A DNA stretch of 64,000 nucleotides from Thermomicrobiaceae bacterium (lineage in GTDB: Bacteria > Chloroflexota > Chloroflexia > Thermomicrobiales > Thermomicrobiaceae). The notes under the pieces were generated by a model. The model saw only the letters and a program-made list of their open reading frames with translations. It ran no database searches and had not been told where the DNA came from. Shown one piece after another: positions 30,143 through 40,568 of this stretch; the first letter of the stretch is position 1, and each line of letters starts with the position of its first letter. The DNA is taken from positions 38,104 through 102,103 of the forward strand of contig JADBJL010000023.1 in the NCBI GenBank assembly GCA_014874455.1. Reading direction: 5' to 3'. Made by a program: the position numbers and the translations under genes.

Positions 30143-31202
30143 AGCTCGCCCGCTCCAGGAGCCGGTGCCGTCGCTGAGGAACCTCCCCGGTGACCAACCA
30201 GCCCCAGGCAGCCAGCCGCCGCGCCGGCGTCGCCGCTTCACGGTGGACGCGCTCTTCGCCGACACCTCGCCGCGGGCGGTCGGCACGCGCGAGCTGGCGA
30301 CGGCCAAGGAGATCCGGCTGGACCGGATCGAGCCCGACCCCGACCAGCCGCGGCGCTCCTACGACGAAGAGCGGCTGGAGGAGCTGGCAGCCTCGATCCG
30401 CCTCGAGGGGGTCTTGCAGCCGATCGCCGTGCGCTACGACCCCGGGCGCGACCGCTACGTGATCATCCACGGCGAGCGTCGCTGGCGAGCGGCCCAGCTC
30501 GCCGGGCTGGAGAGCATCCCGGCGATCGTCCGCGAGGTGGGCGACGAGCAGCGGCTGATCCAGCAGCTCATGGAGAACATCCTGCGCGAGGATCTGAACG
30601 CGCTGGATCGGGCCGCCGCGCTGCGCCGGCTGAAGCGACAGATGGGTGATGCGCCCTGGGAGCGGGTGGCCGAGGCGGTCGGGATCAAGCGTAGCCGGCT
30701 CTTCCAGCTCCTGGGCACCGAGAAGCTGCCGGAGCCGGTGCAGGCAGAGATCCGGGCCGGCCGGCTCTCGGAGAAGCAGAGCCGGCCGCTGCACGGCTTG
30801 CCGGAGCGGGCACAGGCGGCGCTGGCCGAGCTGATCGTCGAGGACGGGCTCGAGCAGCGAGAGATCGAGCGGCTGGCCCGGGCGCTGCGGGCGAATCCCG
30901 CGCTGGCGCAGGAAGACGTGGAGTCGCTGCGCGAGCAGCTCCGCCGCATGCGGGCAACGCTCGCCGCCAGTCAGGTTCGTCGGGGCCGCCTGGCCGAGCC
31001 GGCGGCCCGGCCAGGCCCGCCGCAGCCGGTGAGTGCCGCTGGCCCGGCGATGGCCGTGCTGGAGCAGGTGAGGGTGCTCGGGGAGACACTGACCTGGCTC
31101 GACGCCGCCTGCCTGGCCGGAGACGAGCGTGCCAGGCTCGCGACCGAGTTGCGCGGCCTGGCCCAGCAGATCCGGCGCACGCTGCGCGCGCTGGAGGACT
31201 GA
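30135..31202 (+). CDS. parB: ParB/Spo0J-family partition protein
   Basis: IEPDPDQPRRSYDEERLEELAASIRLEGVLQPIAVR; IIHGERRWRAAQLAGLESIPAIVRE; QLMENILREDLNALD; overlaps parA by 8 nt. Confidence 0.95.
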   Translation: MSEARPLQEPVPSLRNLPGDQPAPGSQPPRRRRRFTVDALFADTSPRAVGTRELATAKEIRLDRIEPDPDQPRRSYDEERLEELAASIRLEGVLQPIAVRYDPGRDRYVIIHGERRWRAAQLAGLESIPAIVREVGDEQRLIQQLMENILREDLNALDRAAALRRLKRQMGDAPWERVAEAVGIKRSRLFQLLGTEKLPEPVQAEIRAGRLSEKQSRPLHGLPERAQAALAELIVEDGLEQREIERLARALRANPALAQEDVESLREQLRRMRATLAASQVRRGRLAEPAARPGPPQPVSAAGPAMAVLEQVRVLGETLTWLDAACLAGDERARLATELRGLAQQIRRTLRALED

Positions 31203-31238
31203 CCTTCTCACCTGCCGTGCCAGTCTCTCGGCGACGTT

Positions 31239-31292
31239 GAGCGCGGGACCGAAGCCCCGCGCTCGAGTTCCGAAGCCGGCTTCAAGCCGGCT
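31239..31292. repeat. Tandem hairpins after parB: GAGCGCGGG-N8-CCCGCGCTC and AGCCGGCTT-C-AAGCCGGCT
   Basis: Perfect 9-bp arms for both (31239-31264; 31274-31292). Confidence 0.65.
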
Positions 31293-31711
31293 CACTGAGA
31301 AGCGATCCCGGTGCCCCAGCGGCGAGTCATGCCCGTGCACACACTGCTCGACCCTGAGCCGTATGGCCCCTGGTCTGCGCTGCCTGAGCCGCTCACCGGT
31401 ACGAGCGCGCTCTTCGATGAGCGCTGCGACTGGTACCTCCGGTGCGGCGGGGGCTTCGGGCCGGCAGCCATCGAGGGGAACATATACGGCGCTAGGCTGC
31501 TCCAGGCGAGGGGAAGGTCGTCGCTCCAGGCCGCCGAACCGGTTGTGCTGTCCGGCAGCCTGCCCTTGCTGGCTCCACTCTCAGCCTACCCGCTGGCGCA
31601 GGGCTCAAGCGGCGCGCTCGCCTCAGAAAGCCGGCCGAGCGAGACGCTGGACGTGGAGGGTGCTGGTTTCTGCCCGTATCGCGTAGATGGCCTGGTCGCC
31701 GGGAGCTGGTC

Positions 31712-32482
31712 TCAGCGGCGCGCCAGGATCTCGCGGAGCGGCCGGACCTCCACGCCAGCCTGGGATAGCCGCTCGCGCACCCGCCGGGCGACGTCCGACG
31801 CGTTAGGCGCGTCGCCGTGGATGCAGATCGTCTGCACCTCGGCGCGCAGGTCGGGCCCGTCGATCGTCCGGATGCGCCCCTCGAGCACCAGCTCCTCGGC
31901 GCGCCGGGCGACCTCGTCCGGGTCCCAGGCCTGCTTGCGCCGCTCCAGCACGAGCTGCCCCTGCGCGTTGTAGTTCAGGTCGACGTACCCTTCCGCCGCG
32001 TGGGGCACGCCGACGGCAGCCGCCGCGCGAGGGGCCACCTCGCCCATCATCACCAGGGCCACGTCCTCGCCGAGCGCCTTGATCGCCTGGCAGAGCGCCT
32101 GGCACAGCTCCTCGTTCTGGGAGCACATCACGTAGAAGGCGCCGTGCGGCTTCACGTGCTGCAGCCGCGAGCCGGCGGCCTGGGCGAAGGCCTGCAGCGC
32201 CCCGGCCTGGTAGAGCGTGTACTCGTACACCTCCTCGGGGCTCACGTCCATCCGCCGGCGACCGAAGCCGAGCAAGTCGGGGAAAGCCACGTGGGCGCCG
32301 ATACCGACGCCGTGCTCGACCGCCAGCCGGACGGTCTCGCGCATCGTCGCCGGGTCGCCAGCGTGCCAGCCGCAGGCGATGTTGGCCGAGGTGATCAGCG
32401 GCATCAAGGCCGCGTCGTTGCCGAGCGTCCAGCGCCCGAAGCTCTCGCCCATATCGCAGTTGATGTCGATGGCGCGGGCCAT
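31712..32482 (-). CDS. pxpA: LamB/YcsF family protein (5-oxoprolinase subunit A-like)
   Basis: DINCDMGESFGRWTLGNDAALMPLITSANIACGWHAGDPATM; GAHVAFPDLLGFGRR; VKPHGAFY; ICIHGDAPNA. Confidence 0.93.
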   Translation of the reverse strand: MARAIDINCDMGESFGRWTLGNDAALMPLITSANIACGWHAGDPATMRETVRLAVEHGVGIGAHVAFPDLLGFGRRRMDVSPEEVYEYTLYQAGALQAFAQAAGSRLQHVKPHGAFYVMCSQNEELCQALCQAIKALGEDVALVMMGEVAPRAAAAVGVPHAAEGYVDLNYNAQGQLVLERRKQAWDPDEVARRAEELVLEGRIRTIDGPDLRAEVQTICIHGDAPNASDVARRVRERLSQAGVEVRPLREILARR

Positions 32483-32485
32483 GGC

Positions 32486-33478
32486 TCAGCTCCTCTCCAG
32501 GTTCTCCTCGCTGATGGTCGTGTCCTGCCTGGCCAGCAGGTCGATTGCCTGCTCGAGGGAAACCTCCTTGAAGTGGATGTAGCTCCAGCCGGGAACCATC
32601 TGTCCCAGCTTCCACATCGCCGCCTTAGCCACCACCGCGTTGCAGATGAAGCCGCCGAGCGTCGGCCCGTCGACGCAGAGGATGATCGGCTGGTCGCCAC
32701 AGACGTTGACCGCGCCGACCGGGTAGCCGTTGTCGATGATGTTCGAGGGGTGCCCGCCACCGGCGCCGCCGCTCGTCCGTGCCCACTGCCACCTGTAGAT
32801 ATCGAGCCGGTAGCCGGTGCGGTTAGAGGCAGCGTCCAGCTTCCAGTGGTGGGCGAAGAAGGCGTCCATGTCCTCGCTCGTCATGTAGTCGGGGTCGGCC
32901 TGCGGCCCGCGGGTGGCCTCGACCTCCCAGACCTCGTTATAGCCGGGGTAGCCCGGCACCAGGTTGGCCCGCACCCGCCGGTCGATCACCCGGCCGAGGT
33001 CGACGCTCGGCTCGCCCAGCGGCAGTCGGTCGCCGGCCTGGAGCTTGCGGCCGTCGAGGCCACCGACGCTGCCGGGCAGGTAGGTCGCGCGGCTGTCGAG
33101 CACCGGCGGCACCTCGATCCCCCCGCTGACCGTGAGGTAGGTGCGGAAGCCCGGCCCCTGCAGGTAGTCGAGCTCGAGCAGGTCGCCTGGCCGTGCCCGG
33201 TAGCTGCGCCAGAGCTCGATCCGTTGCCCGTTGAGTCGCGCGTCCATATCGGCGCCGCAGACGGCGAAGGCCCGCTCGTCGTGGAAGGCGACCGCGAGAC
33301 CCCCAGCGGTGATCTCGAGCCCCGCCGCCCCGGGTGGGTTACCGACCAGCACGTTGGCGAAGCGGAACGCGTAGTCGTCCATCGGCCCAGCCGGGGCGAA
33401 GCCGAGCGAGAGCATCCCGATCCGACCCGGGTAGTCCTGCACCGTCGTCTCGAACCCGCCGTTGCGCACTTCCAGCAT
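32486..33478 (-). CDS. Biotin-dependent carboxyltransferase family protein (KipA/PxpC; urea-carboxylase AHS2-like)
   Basis: VQDYPGRIGMLSLGFAPAGPMDDYAFRFANVLVGNPPGAAGLEIT; HPSNIIDNGYPVGAVNVCGDQPIILCVDGPTLGGFICNAVVAKAAMWKLGQMVPG. Confidence 0.92.
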   Translation of the reverse strand: MLEVRNGGFETTVQDYPGRIGMLSLGFAPAGPMDDYAFRFANVLVGNPPGAAGLEITAGGLAVAFHDERAFAVCGADMDARLNGQRIELWRSYRARPGDLLELDYLQGPGFRTYLTVSGGIEVPPVLDSRATYLPGSVGGLDGRKLQAGDRLPLGEPSVDLGRVIDRRVRANLVPGYPGYNEVWEVEATRGPQADPDYMTSEDMDAFFAHHWKLDAASNRTGYRLDIYRWQWARTSGGAGGGHPSNIIDNGYPVGAVNVCGDQPIILCVDGPTLGGFICNAVVAKAAMWKLGQMVPGWSYIHFKEVSLEQAIDLLARQDTTISEENLERS

Positions 33479-33523
33479 CGCCCAGTTCTCCTCCCTGTCG
33501 TTGCGCCGCGCTCCCTCGAGCCG

Positions 33524-34519
33524 TCAGGGGATGGGGACGCGCGTGGCCGCCTCGGCCTGGTGGCGGCGGAACGCCTCCGCCTCTTCGCGCACGCTGTCGA
33601 GGAAACGCAGGTACTCGCCGACGTCGAAGGTCGCTGTCTCGTCGATCACGTACTGGTAGGTGCCGTCGTAGACGGCCTGGATCATCGCTTCCAGCTCTTC
33701 GTCGGTGACGCGTGGGCGGAAGCGCAGCCGGTCGCCGGGCCGGAGCAACACTGGGCTCTCGCGGAAAGCGGGGTTGCGCTGCTGCGGGTCGTAGATCGGC
33801 ACGGTGTGCGCGAAGATCTGGTAGCCGCCGGCCGACTCGACCGGGTAGATGGCGAGGCATGGCCCGGCGATGCCGATGGTGCCTGCCGGCGTCCAGTGCC
33901 GGGTGGGGTTGTACTTGGGGATGACGACGGCCCGGCGCGGGTCGAGCGGGTAGGCGAAGGGGAGGCCAGGGAAGAAGCCGAGGGCCGCGTTCCACCAGTC
34001 GGTGGCCATGATGTACTCGAAGAACTCCTCCTTGTCGCGCAGGCCGTTGTACCTGGCCGCGTACTCGGAGTTGGTGCCGTTGATGATGTTGGGGGCGTCG
34101 GCGCGCTGGTACTGGACGTAGCGGGCGATCGCCTCGCGCGTCCACTTGTCGTCGAAGGCGATCGGCAGCTCGACGATCCGGCTGGGGACGACCAGGTCGT
34201 GGAACGGCGGCAGCTCGTCGTACTGGGCCTGGACGAACTCGATGAGCCGCTTTGTCGGCAGCACGCGGCTGTCGTAGTTGATGAGCACGCTGCGCAGTGC
34301 CGGGATCACCTCGATCAGCCCCTCGGGCTGGTGGCGCTTGATGGCGTCGTCGAGCCCGAGGACGCGGAAGCTCATGGTGAGGTCGAAGACCATCTCCCCG
34401 AACTCGACGAGCAGGAAGCTATCGCCAGCGTTCCGGTAGACCACCCCTGGCCGGCCGTTGCGCTCGGGGAACGTGGCCAGGATCACCCCGGATGGCTGAG
34501 CGGCGGTGTGCTCGGTCAT
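33524..34519 (-). CDS. KipI/PxpB-type carboxyltransferase subunit, urea-carboxylase AHS1-like
   Basis: YRNAGDSFLLVEFGEMVFDLTMSFRV; VPSRIVELPIAFDDKWTREAIARYVQYQRADAPN; NPTRHWTPAGTIGIAGPCLAIYPVESAGGYQIFAHTV. Confidence 0.9.
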   Translation of the reverse strand: MTEHTAAQPSGVILATFPERNGRPGVVYRNAGDSFLLVEFGEMVFDLTMSFRVLGLDDAIKRHQPEGLIEVIPALRSVLINYDSRVLPTKRLIEFVQAQYDELPPFHDLVVPSRIVELPIAFDDKWTREAIARYVQYQRADAPNIINGTNSEYAARYNGLRDKEEFFEYIMATDWWNAALGFFPGLPFAYPLDPRRAVVIPKYNPTRHWTPAGTIGIAGPCLAIYPVESAGGYQIFAHTVPIYDPQQRNPAFRESPVLLRPGDRLRFRPRVTDEELEAMIQAVYDGTYQYVIDETATFDVGEYLRFLDSVREEAEAFRRHQAEAATRVPIP

Positions 34520-34562
34520 GACGCGCTCCTTCCGCTGAGAGTACTGCGGGCCGGCGGGCGAG

Positions 34563-34817
34563 CTACTCGGTGCCGGCGTCGGTGAGCACGACGATCTCCT
34601 GGCCAGGCCGGATCGGCTCCTCATTCTCGACCAGGAACCGCACCACGCGCCCGCCGGAGTCGGCCGTGATCTCGTGGAACGTCTTCATCACGCCGACGAG
34701 GCCGATCACCGCTCCCGGCTGGATCACGTCTCCTTCTTTGACGAACGGCTCGGCGTCGGGGCTGGGCCGCCGGTAGAAGATGCCGGGAAGCGGCGACCGG
34801 ATCGTTCGCTCGGCCAT
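34563..34817 (-). CDS. Biotin carboxyl carrier protein (biotinyl/lipoyl domain)
   Basis: 84-aa protein; RSPLPGIFYRRP...FVKEGDVIQPGAVIGLVGVMKTFHEITADSGGRVVRFLVENEEPIRPGQEIVVL with VMKT biotinylation site. Confidence 0.92.
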   Translation of the reverse strand: MAERTIRSPLPGIFYRRPSPDAEPFVKEGDVIQPGAVIGLVGVMKTFHEITADSGGRVVRFLVENEEPIRPGQEIVVLTDAGTE

Positions 34818-34913
34818 CGCGGACTCCTCCCTCTTCCCTCCATGCACGACAGACAGGTCGTCTCCAGTGGCTCCTGGCTCATCCGACTTCGCTGGTGTGG
34901 CTGGCTGCATGCG

Positions 34914-37265
34914 CTAGCTGTGCCCGACGGCTTCGACGATGCGCTCGGGTGTCAACGGCAGGCGTTCGATGCGCGCATCGAACGGGGCCAGCGCGTCGAG
35001 CACCGCGCCAGCTACCGAGGCCGGCGTCGCCAGCAACCCTCCTTCGCCGATCCCCTTGATGCCGCCGATGGTGACCGGCGACGGCGACTCTAGGTGCTCG
35101 ATCGTGAGCGGTGGCACCTCGGCCGCGCCCGGCAGCAGGTAGTTCACGAACGTGTCGGTCATGAGCTGGCCGCCCTCGTCGTAGGCCATCTGCTCGTAGA
35201 GCGCGCCGCCGATCCCCTGGGCGATGGCGCCCATCACCTGCCCCTCGACGATCATCGGGTTGAGCATCGTGCCGCAGTCCTCGACCGCGACGACCCTGTC
35301 CAGCCGTACCAGCCCTGTCTCGACATCGACCTCGCACACGGTCACGATGCAGCCGTTCGAGTAGGTCGCCCGGGGGTCGTAGAACTTCGTCGCGCTCAGC
35401 AGAGGTTCCTCGCCTTCGGCGCGCACCCGGTTGTCGAGGTAGGCGGCGAAGGCGACCTGGAACATCGAGAGCGAGCGGTCGGGCGCGCCCTTGACGAAGA
35501 CCGTCCCGTCCTGGATATCCAGGTCTTCGGGCGCGACCTCGAGCAGCCGGCTGGCCACCCGCAGCACCTTCTGGCGTACCTCTTGGGCGGCCAACGCGAC
35601 CATCCCACCCCCGATCACCGCGCTGCGGCTGGCGTAGGTGCCCATCCCCCAGGGAGCGCGATCGGTGTCGCCGTGCTCGACCACGACGTCCTCGATCGAC
35701 ACGCCGAGGATCTCGGCTGCCACCTGAGCCAGCGTCGTCTCGTGCCCCTGCCCGTGGCTGTGCACGCTGACCGCGACGCGCACCTTGCCGGACGGGTCGA
35801 TGGTGACGGTGGCGTTGTCGTGCGAGGGGAAGGGGAAACCGGCCTGGAGCGCGATCTCCGATCCCCAGGCCGTCGGCTCGACGTAGAGGCTGATGCCGAC
35901 CCCGAGGTACCGTCCCTGCTGGCGGAGTTCCGCCTGCCGGCGCCGCAGCTCCTCGTAGCCGACCAGCTCCAGCGCCCGTTCCAGCGACTCCCGGTAGGTG
36001 CCGCTGTCGTAGACCATGCCGGTGCATGTCGTGTAGGGGAACTGCTCTGGTGAGACCACGTTGCGGCGGCGCAGTTCGGCCGGGTCGAGGCCCAGGTCGC
36101 GCGCGATCTCGTCGAAGAACAGCTCGCGCGCCGTCTGCGCGGCTGTCCACCCGACTGCCCGGTAGGCACCGACCGGCGACTTGTTCGTGCAGACGGCGAT
36201 GACCTCGTGCTGGTAGTGCTGGATATCGTAGACACCGGGGATCAGGGCGGCACCGGCGAGCGGCTCGATCAGCGCGCTGGCCGTGTTGAACGAGTAGGCG
36301 CCGCCGTCGCCGATCAGCCGCGCCTTGAGCCCGAGGATCCTGCCGTCGCTGCGCACGGCGGCTTCCAGCTCGATGATCTGCTCCTTGGCGTGCGTGGCCG
36401 CGGCCAGGTTCTCCCGGCGGTCTTCGACCCACTTGACCGGGCGGCCGAGCACCTTGCCGAGGTAGGCCACGACGACCTCTTCAGGGTAGATCGTCATCTT
36501 CTGGCCGAAGCCGCCGCCCACCTCGGGCGAGATGACGCGTACCTTGTGTTCGGGGATGCCCAGGAACAGGGCCAAAAAGAGCCGCAGCATGTGCGGCATC
36601 TGGGTCGAGGCGTAAAAGGTGAGGTGGCCCGACGCGCGCTCGTAGACGCTGATGCAGCCGCGGGTCTCCATCGGCGCGGCGACGAAGCGGTTCGTGTGCA
36701 GGCGCCGCCGGAAGACGTGGTCTGCCTGGGCGAAAGCTCCCTCGATGTCGCCGAGCGTCGTGGTCTTCTGGTAGACGATGTTGCTCCCCAGTTCCTCGTG
36801 GAGGATCGGCGCATCCGGCTGCATGGCACGTTCGGCGTCGACCACCGCCGGCAGCGGCTCGTAGTCGACGGTGACCTGCTCGGCGGCATCTTCGGCCAGG
36901 TATCGGCTCTCCGCCACCACGGCGGCCACCGCCTCGCCGACGAAGCGGACTTTCTCCCTTGCCAGCACGGGCTGCGGTGTCGGTTTCAGCCCCTCGACCG
37001 GGAGCCCGCTGGCCAGCGGCGGCAGCGGGGCGACGTCGTCGGCGGTGAAGACGGCGAGCACGCCCGGCATCTCTTTTGCTGCCGCGGTGTCGATCCTCCT
37101 GATACGGGCGTGCCCGTGGGGGGAGCGGACGAAGGCGACGTGGACGGTGCCCGGCAGAGTGATATCGGCCAGGTACTTGGCCTCGCCGGTCAGGAGGCGC
37201 GGGTCTTCCACGCGCTTCACTCGGGCACCGAGCCACTTTCCCCGGGGCAAGACCTGGAGTGTCAT
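34914..37265 (-). CDS. Xanthine dehydrogenase-family molybdopterin-binding subunit (CoxL-like)
   Basis: RVEDPRLLTGEAKYLADI; EVGGGFGQKMTIYPEEVV; SPVGAYRAVGW; GSEIALQAG; HGQGHETTLAQV; GGIKGIGEGGLLATPASVAGAV. Confidence 0.95.
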   Translation of the reverse strand: MTLQVLPRGKWLGARVKRVEDPRLLTGEAKYLADITLPGTVHVAFVRSPHGHARIRRIDTAAAKEMPGVLAVFTADDVAPLPPLASGLPVEGLKPTPQPVLAREKVRFVGEAVAAVVAESRYLAEDAAEQVTVDYEPLPAVVDAERAMQPDAPILHEELGSNIVYQKTTTLGDIEGAFAQADHVFRRRLHTNRFVAAPMETRGCISVYERASGHLTFYASTQMPHMLRLFLALFLGIPEHKVRVISPEVGGGFGQKMTIYPEEVVVAYLGKVLGRPVKWVEDRRENLAAATHAKEQIIELEAAVRSDGRILGLKARLIGDGGAYSFNTASALIEPLAGAALIPGVYDIQHYQHEVIAVCTNKSPVGAYRAVGWTAAQTARELFFDEIARDLGLDPAELRRRNVVSPEQFPYTTCTGMVYDSGTYRESLERALELVGYEELRRRQAELRQQGRYLGVGISLYVEPTAWGSEIALQAGFPFPSHDNATVTIDPSGKVRVAVSVHSHGQGHETTLAQVAAEILGVSIEDVVVEHGDTDRAPWGMGTYASRSAVIGGGMVALAAQEVRQKVLRVASRLLEVAPEDLDIQDGTVFVKGAPDRSLSMFQVAFAAYLDNRVRAEGEEPLLSATKFYDPRATYSNGCIVTVCEVDVETGLVRLDRVVAVEDCGTMLNPMIVEGQVMGAIAQGIGGALYEQMAYDEGGQLMTDTFVNYLLPGAAEVPPLTIEHLESPSPVTIGGIKGIGEGGLLATPASVAGAVLDALAPFDARIERLPLTPERIVEAVGHS

Positions 37266-37296
37266 CTGGGCCTCCTTCTCGACGTCGGCCGCGGCG

Positions 37297-37773
37297 TCAA
37301 GACGCTGCGGCCAGCTTCCCGGCCGCAGCGCGCACGGCGGCCACGATGTTCTGGTAGCCGGTGCAGCGACAGAGGTTGCCGGCCAGGGCCTCCCGGATCT
37401 CTTCGTCGCTGGGATCCGGTCGCTCCTGCAAGAAGGCGTAGGCCGTCAGCACCATGCCGGGGGTACAGAAGCCGCACTGCAACCCGTGGTGTTCCCAGAA
37501 CGCTTCCTGCACCGGGTGCAACCCGTTGTGCGAGAGACCCTCGATCGTGAGGACATCGGCCCCTTCGGCCTGGACGGCGAGCATCAGGCAGGAGCGGACA
37601 GCCGCACCGTCGACGAGCACGGTACAGGCGCCGCAGACGCCGTGCTCGCAGCCGAGCTTCGTCCCGGTCAGGCCGAGTTCGTCGCGCAGGAAATCGGCGA
37701 GCGTCACCCGGGGCTCCACCTCGGCGCTCACGGCTTGCCCGTTCACGGTCAAGCCGATCGATACTCGTGCCAT
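37297..37773 (-). CDS. 2Fe-2S iron-sulfur subunit of molybdenum hydroxylase (CoxS-like)
   Basis: LGCEHGVCGACTVLVDG; QCGFCTPGMVLTAYAFL; ALAGNLCRCTGYQNIV. Confidence 0.97.
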   Translation of the reverse strand: MARVSIGLTVNGQAVSAEVEPRVTLADFLRDELGLTGTKLGCEHGVCGACTVLVDGAAVRSCLMLAVQAEGADVLTIEGLSHNGLHPVQEAFWEHHGLQCGFCTPGMVLTAYAFLQERPDPSDEEIREALAGNLCRCTGYQNIVAAVRAAAGKLAAAS

Positions 37774-37805
37774 GGCTGCGATCCCTTCGCTCTGCTGTCC
37801 GCTCG

Positions 37806-38678
37806 CTACGTGCCAGCGCGCCGGTTTGCCTCCTCCAGCGCACGGCGTGCTACCACTTCGGCCATCCGCTGGCGGTAGGCGGCCGAGCCGTGCACGTCGG
37901 AGAGTGGCTCGTCGATGGCCTCGACGGCGAGCGCGGCGGCCTCGCGGATCGACTCGGCGGTCAGGGGCTGGCCGGTGAGGGCGTGCTCAGCCGCCGTCAC
38001 GCGTAGCGGCCTGGTCGCCACCCCGAAGAGCGCGATGGCCGCGTGCTCGCAGGTACCATCGCCCGTCTTGCGCAGCAGGACAGCCGCCCCGGCCAGGGCG
38101 AAGTCGCCGTGGCGCCGGGCGATCTCCTGGATCGCCCAACCGGTGCCGGGCGGTGGCACAGGAATTCGCACGGCGGTCAGCAGCTCGCCGGGCGCAAGGG
38201 CAGTCGTGAAGAGGTCGACGAAGAAATCACGGGCCGGGACGACTCGCTCGCCGCTGGCGCTCCGGACGACGAGCTCGGCGTCGAGCGCGAGAGCGATAGC
38301 CGGGTATTCGGCCGAAGGGTCGGCGTGGGCGAGACTGCCGCCGACGGTGCCGCGGTTGCGGATCGGCGGGTGGCCGACCAGGCGGGTGGCCTCGGCGAGC
38401 AACGGAACTCGCTGGGCGATCAGCGCATCGCGCTCGACAGCCCGTTGCCGCACCATCGCGCCGAGCACGACGGTGCCGTTCTCAGCCTGTACGTCGGCCA
38501 GACCGGGGATGAAAGCGAGGTCGACGAGCAGGCTCGGCCGGGCGAGCCTGAGGTTGAGCAGCGGGATCAGGCTTTGGCCGCCGGCCAGCGGCCGGGCATC
38601 GGGGCCATGTGTAGAGAGGGTCGCCAGGGCTTCGTCCAGGCTCCGTGGACGGGTATAGCCGAACGGCGGGGGCTTCAT
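37806..38678 (-). CDS. FAD-binding subunit of molybdenum hydroxylase (CoxM-like)
   Basis: FGYTRPRSLDEALATLSTHGPDARPLAGGQSLIPLLNLRLARPSLLVDL; RNRGTVGGSLAHADPSAEYPAIALALDAELVV. Confidence 0.95.
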   Translation of the reverse strand: MKPPPFGYTRPRSLDEALATLSTHGPDARPLAGGQSLIPLLNLRLARPSLLVDLAFIPGLADVQAENGTVVLGAMVRQRAVERDALIAQRVPLLAEATRLVGHPPIRNRGTVGGSLAHADPSAEYPAIALALDAELVVRSASGERVVPARDFFVDLFTTALAPGELLTAVRIPVPPPGTGWAIQEIARRHGDFALAGAAVLLRKTGDGTCEHAAIALFGVATRPLRVTAAEHALTGQPLTAESIREAAALAVEAIDEPLSDVHGSAAYRQRMAEVVARRALEEANRRAGT

Positions 38679-38916
38679 CCGACTCCTCCCTTCCCTGCTT
38701 ACCGGGAAAGTGACCAGTGCGAGCGTCTGGCTGGTCAGCGTATCGGTCGGTGAGCGACGCCCTCGATCTCGATCGGCTCCCACGCTCGGGGGGTCTGTCC
38801 CGTATGCTAGGAGCTGGTCGAGGAGGCTGTCAAGCACATCTGCGGCGCTCGCAGCTCGGACGCCGACAGGTAACCTCGCGGGCGCGAGGTGGATCCCAGA
38901 GAGGGGCAACAGGGGC

Positions 38917-40251
<1,335 letters not shown>

Positions 40252-40568
40252 CCGAGGCTCCTATCGTCTTTACGCTTCCTCGAGGAGCTGTGGTTCCCGT
40301 TTGCCGTGTCGTTTGGGCAACCCCGTCGACGAGTAGTAGAGGCATCCCAGCATACACCGTATAGGCTCGGACGAACGCGCCGCGCCACCTTCTGTCGAGT
40401 TTAGGCCGAAATAGCCGAGGACGGCGTGGAGAAACGGCTCGACCGCGAGCTGCGTCGCCTCCACCAGCGGCGAGAGGCGAAACCGGTGGCCTGGAGCGAG
40501 CAGCGTCTCCAGCGTGTCGGCGACCTGCTGCACAGCCATCCCCTCCCCGTACCAGCCTGTCGAGTGTT

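Noticed and set aside
31311-31709. Possible small gene between parB and pxpA
   Set aside because: First part looks faintly protein-like but no recognisable domain, and the ORF runs into antisense of pxpA
31817-34585. 922-aa plus-strand ORF
   Set aside because: Antisense shadow of the pxpA/kipA/kipI genes, which carry clear family motifs
34879-36432. 517-aa minus-strand ORF
   Set aside because: Alternative frame of the CoxL-like gene with Arg/Gly/Ala-rich shadow translation
34914-38678. Aerobic CO dehydrogenase operon
   Set aside because: The active-site AYXCSFR signature is absent in the large subunit; annotated only as Mo hydroxylase
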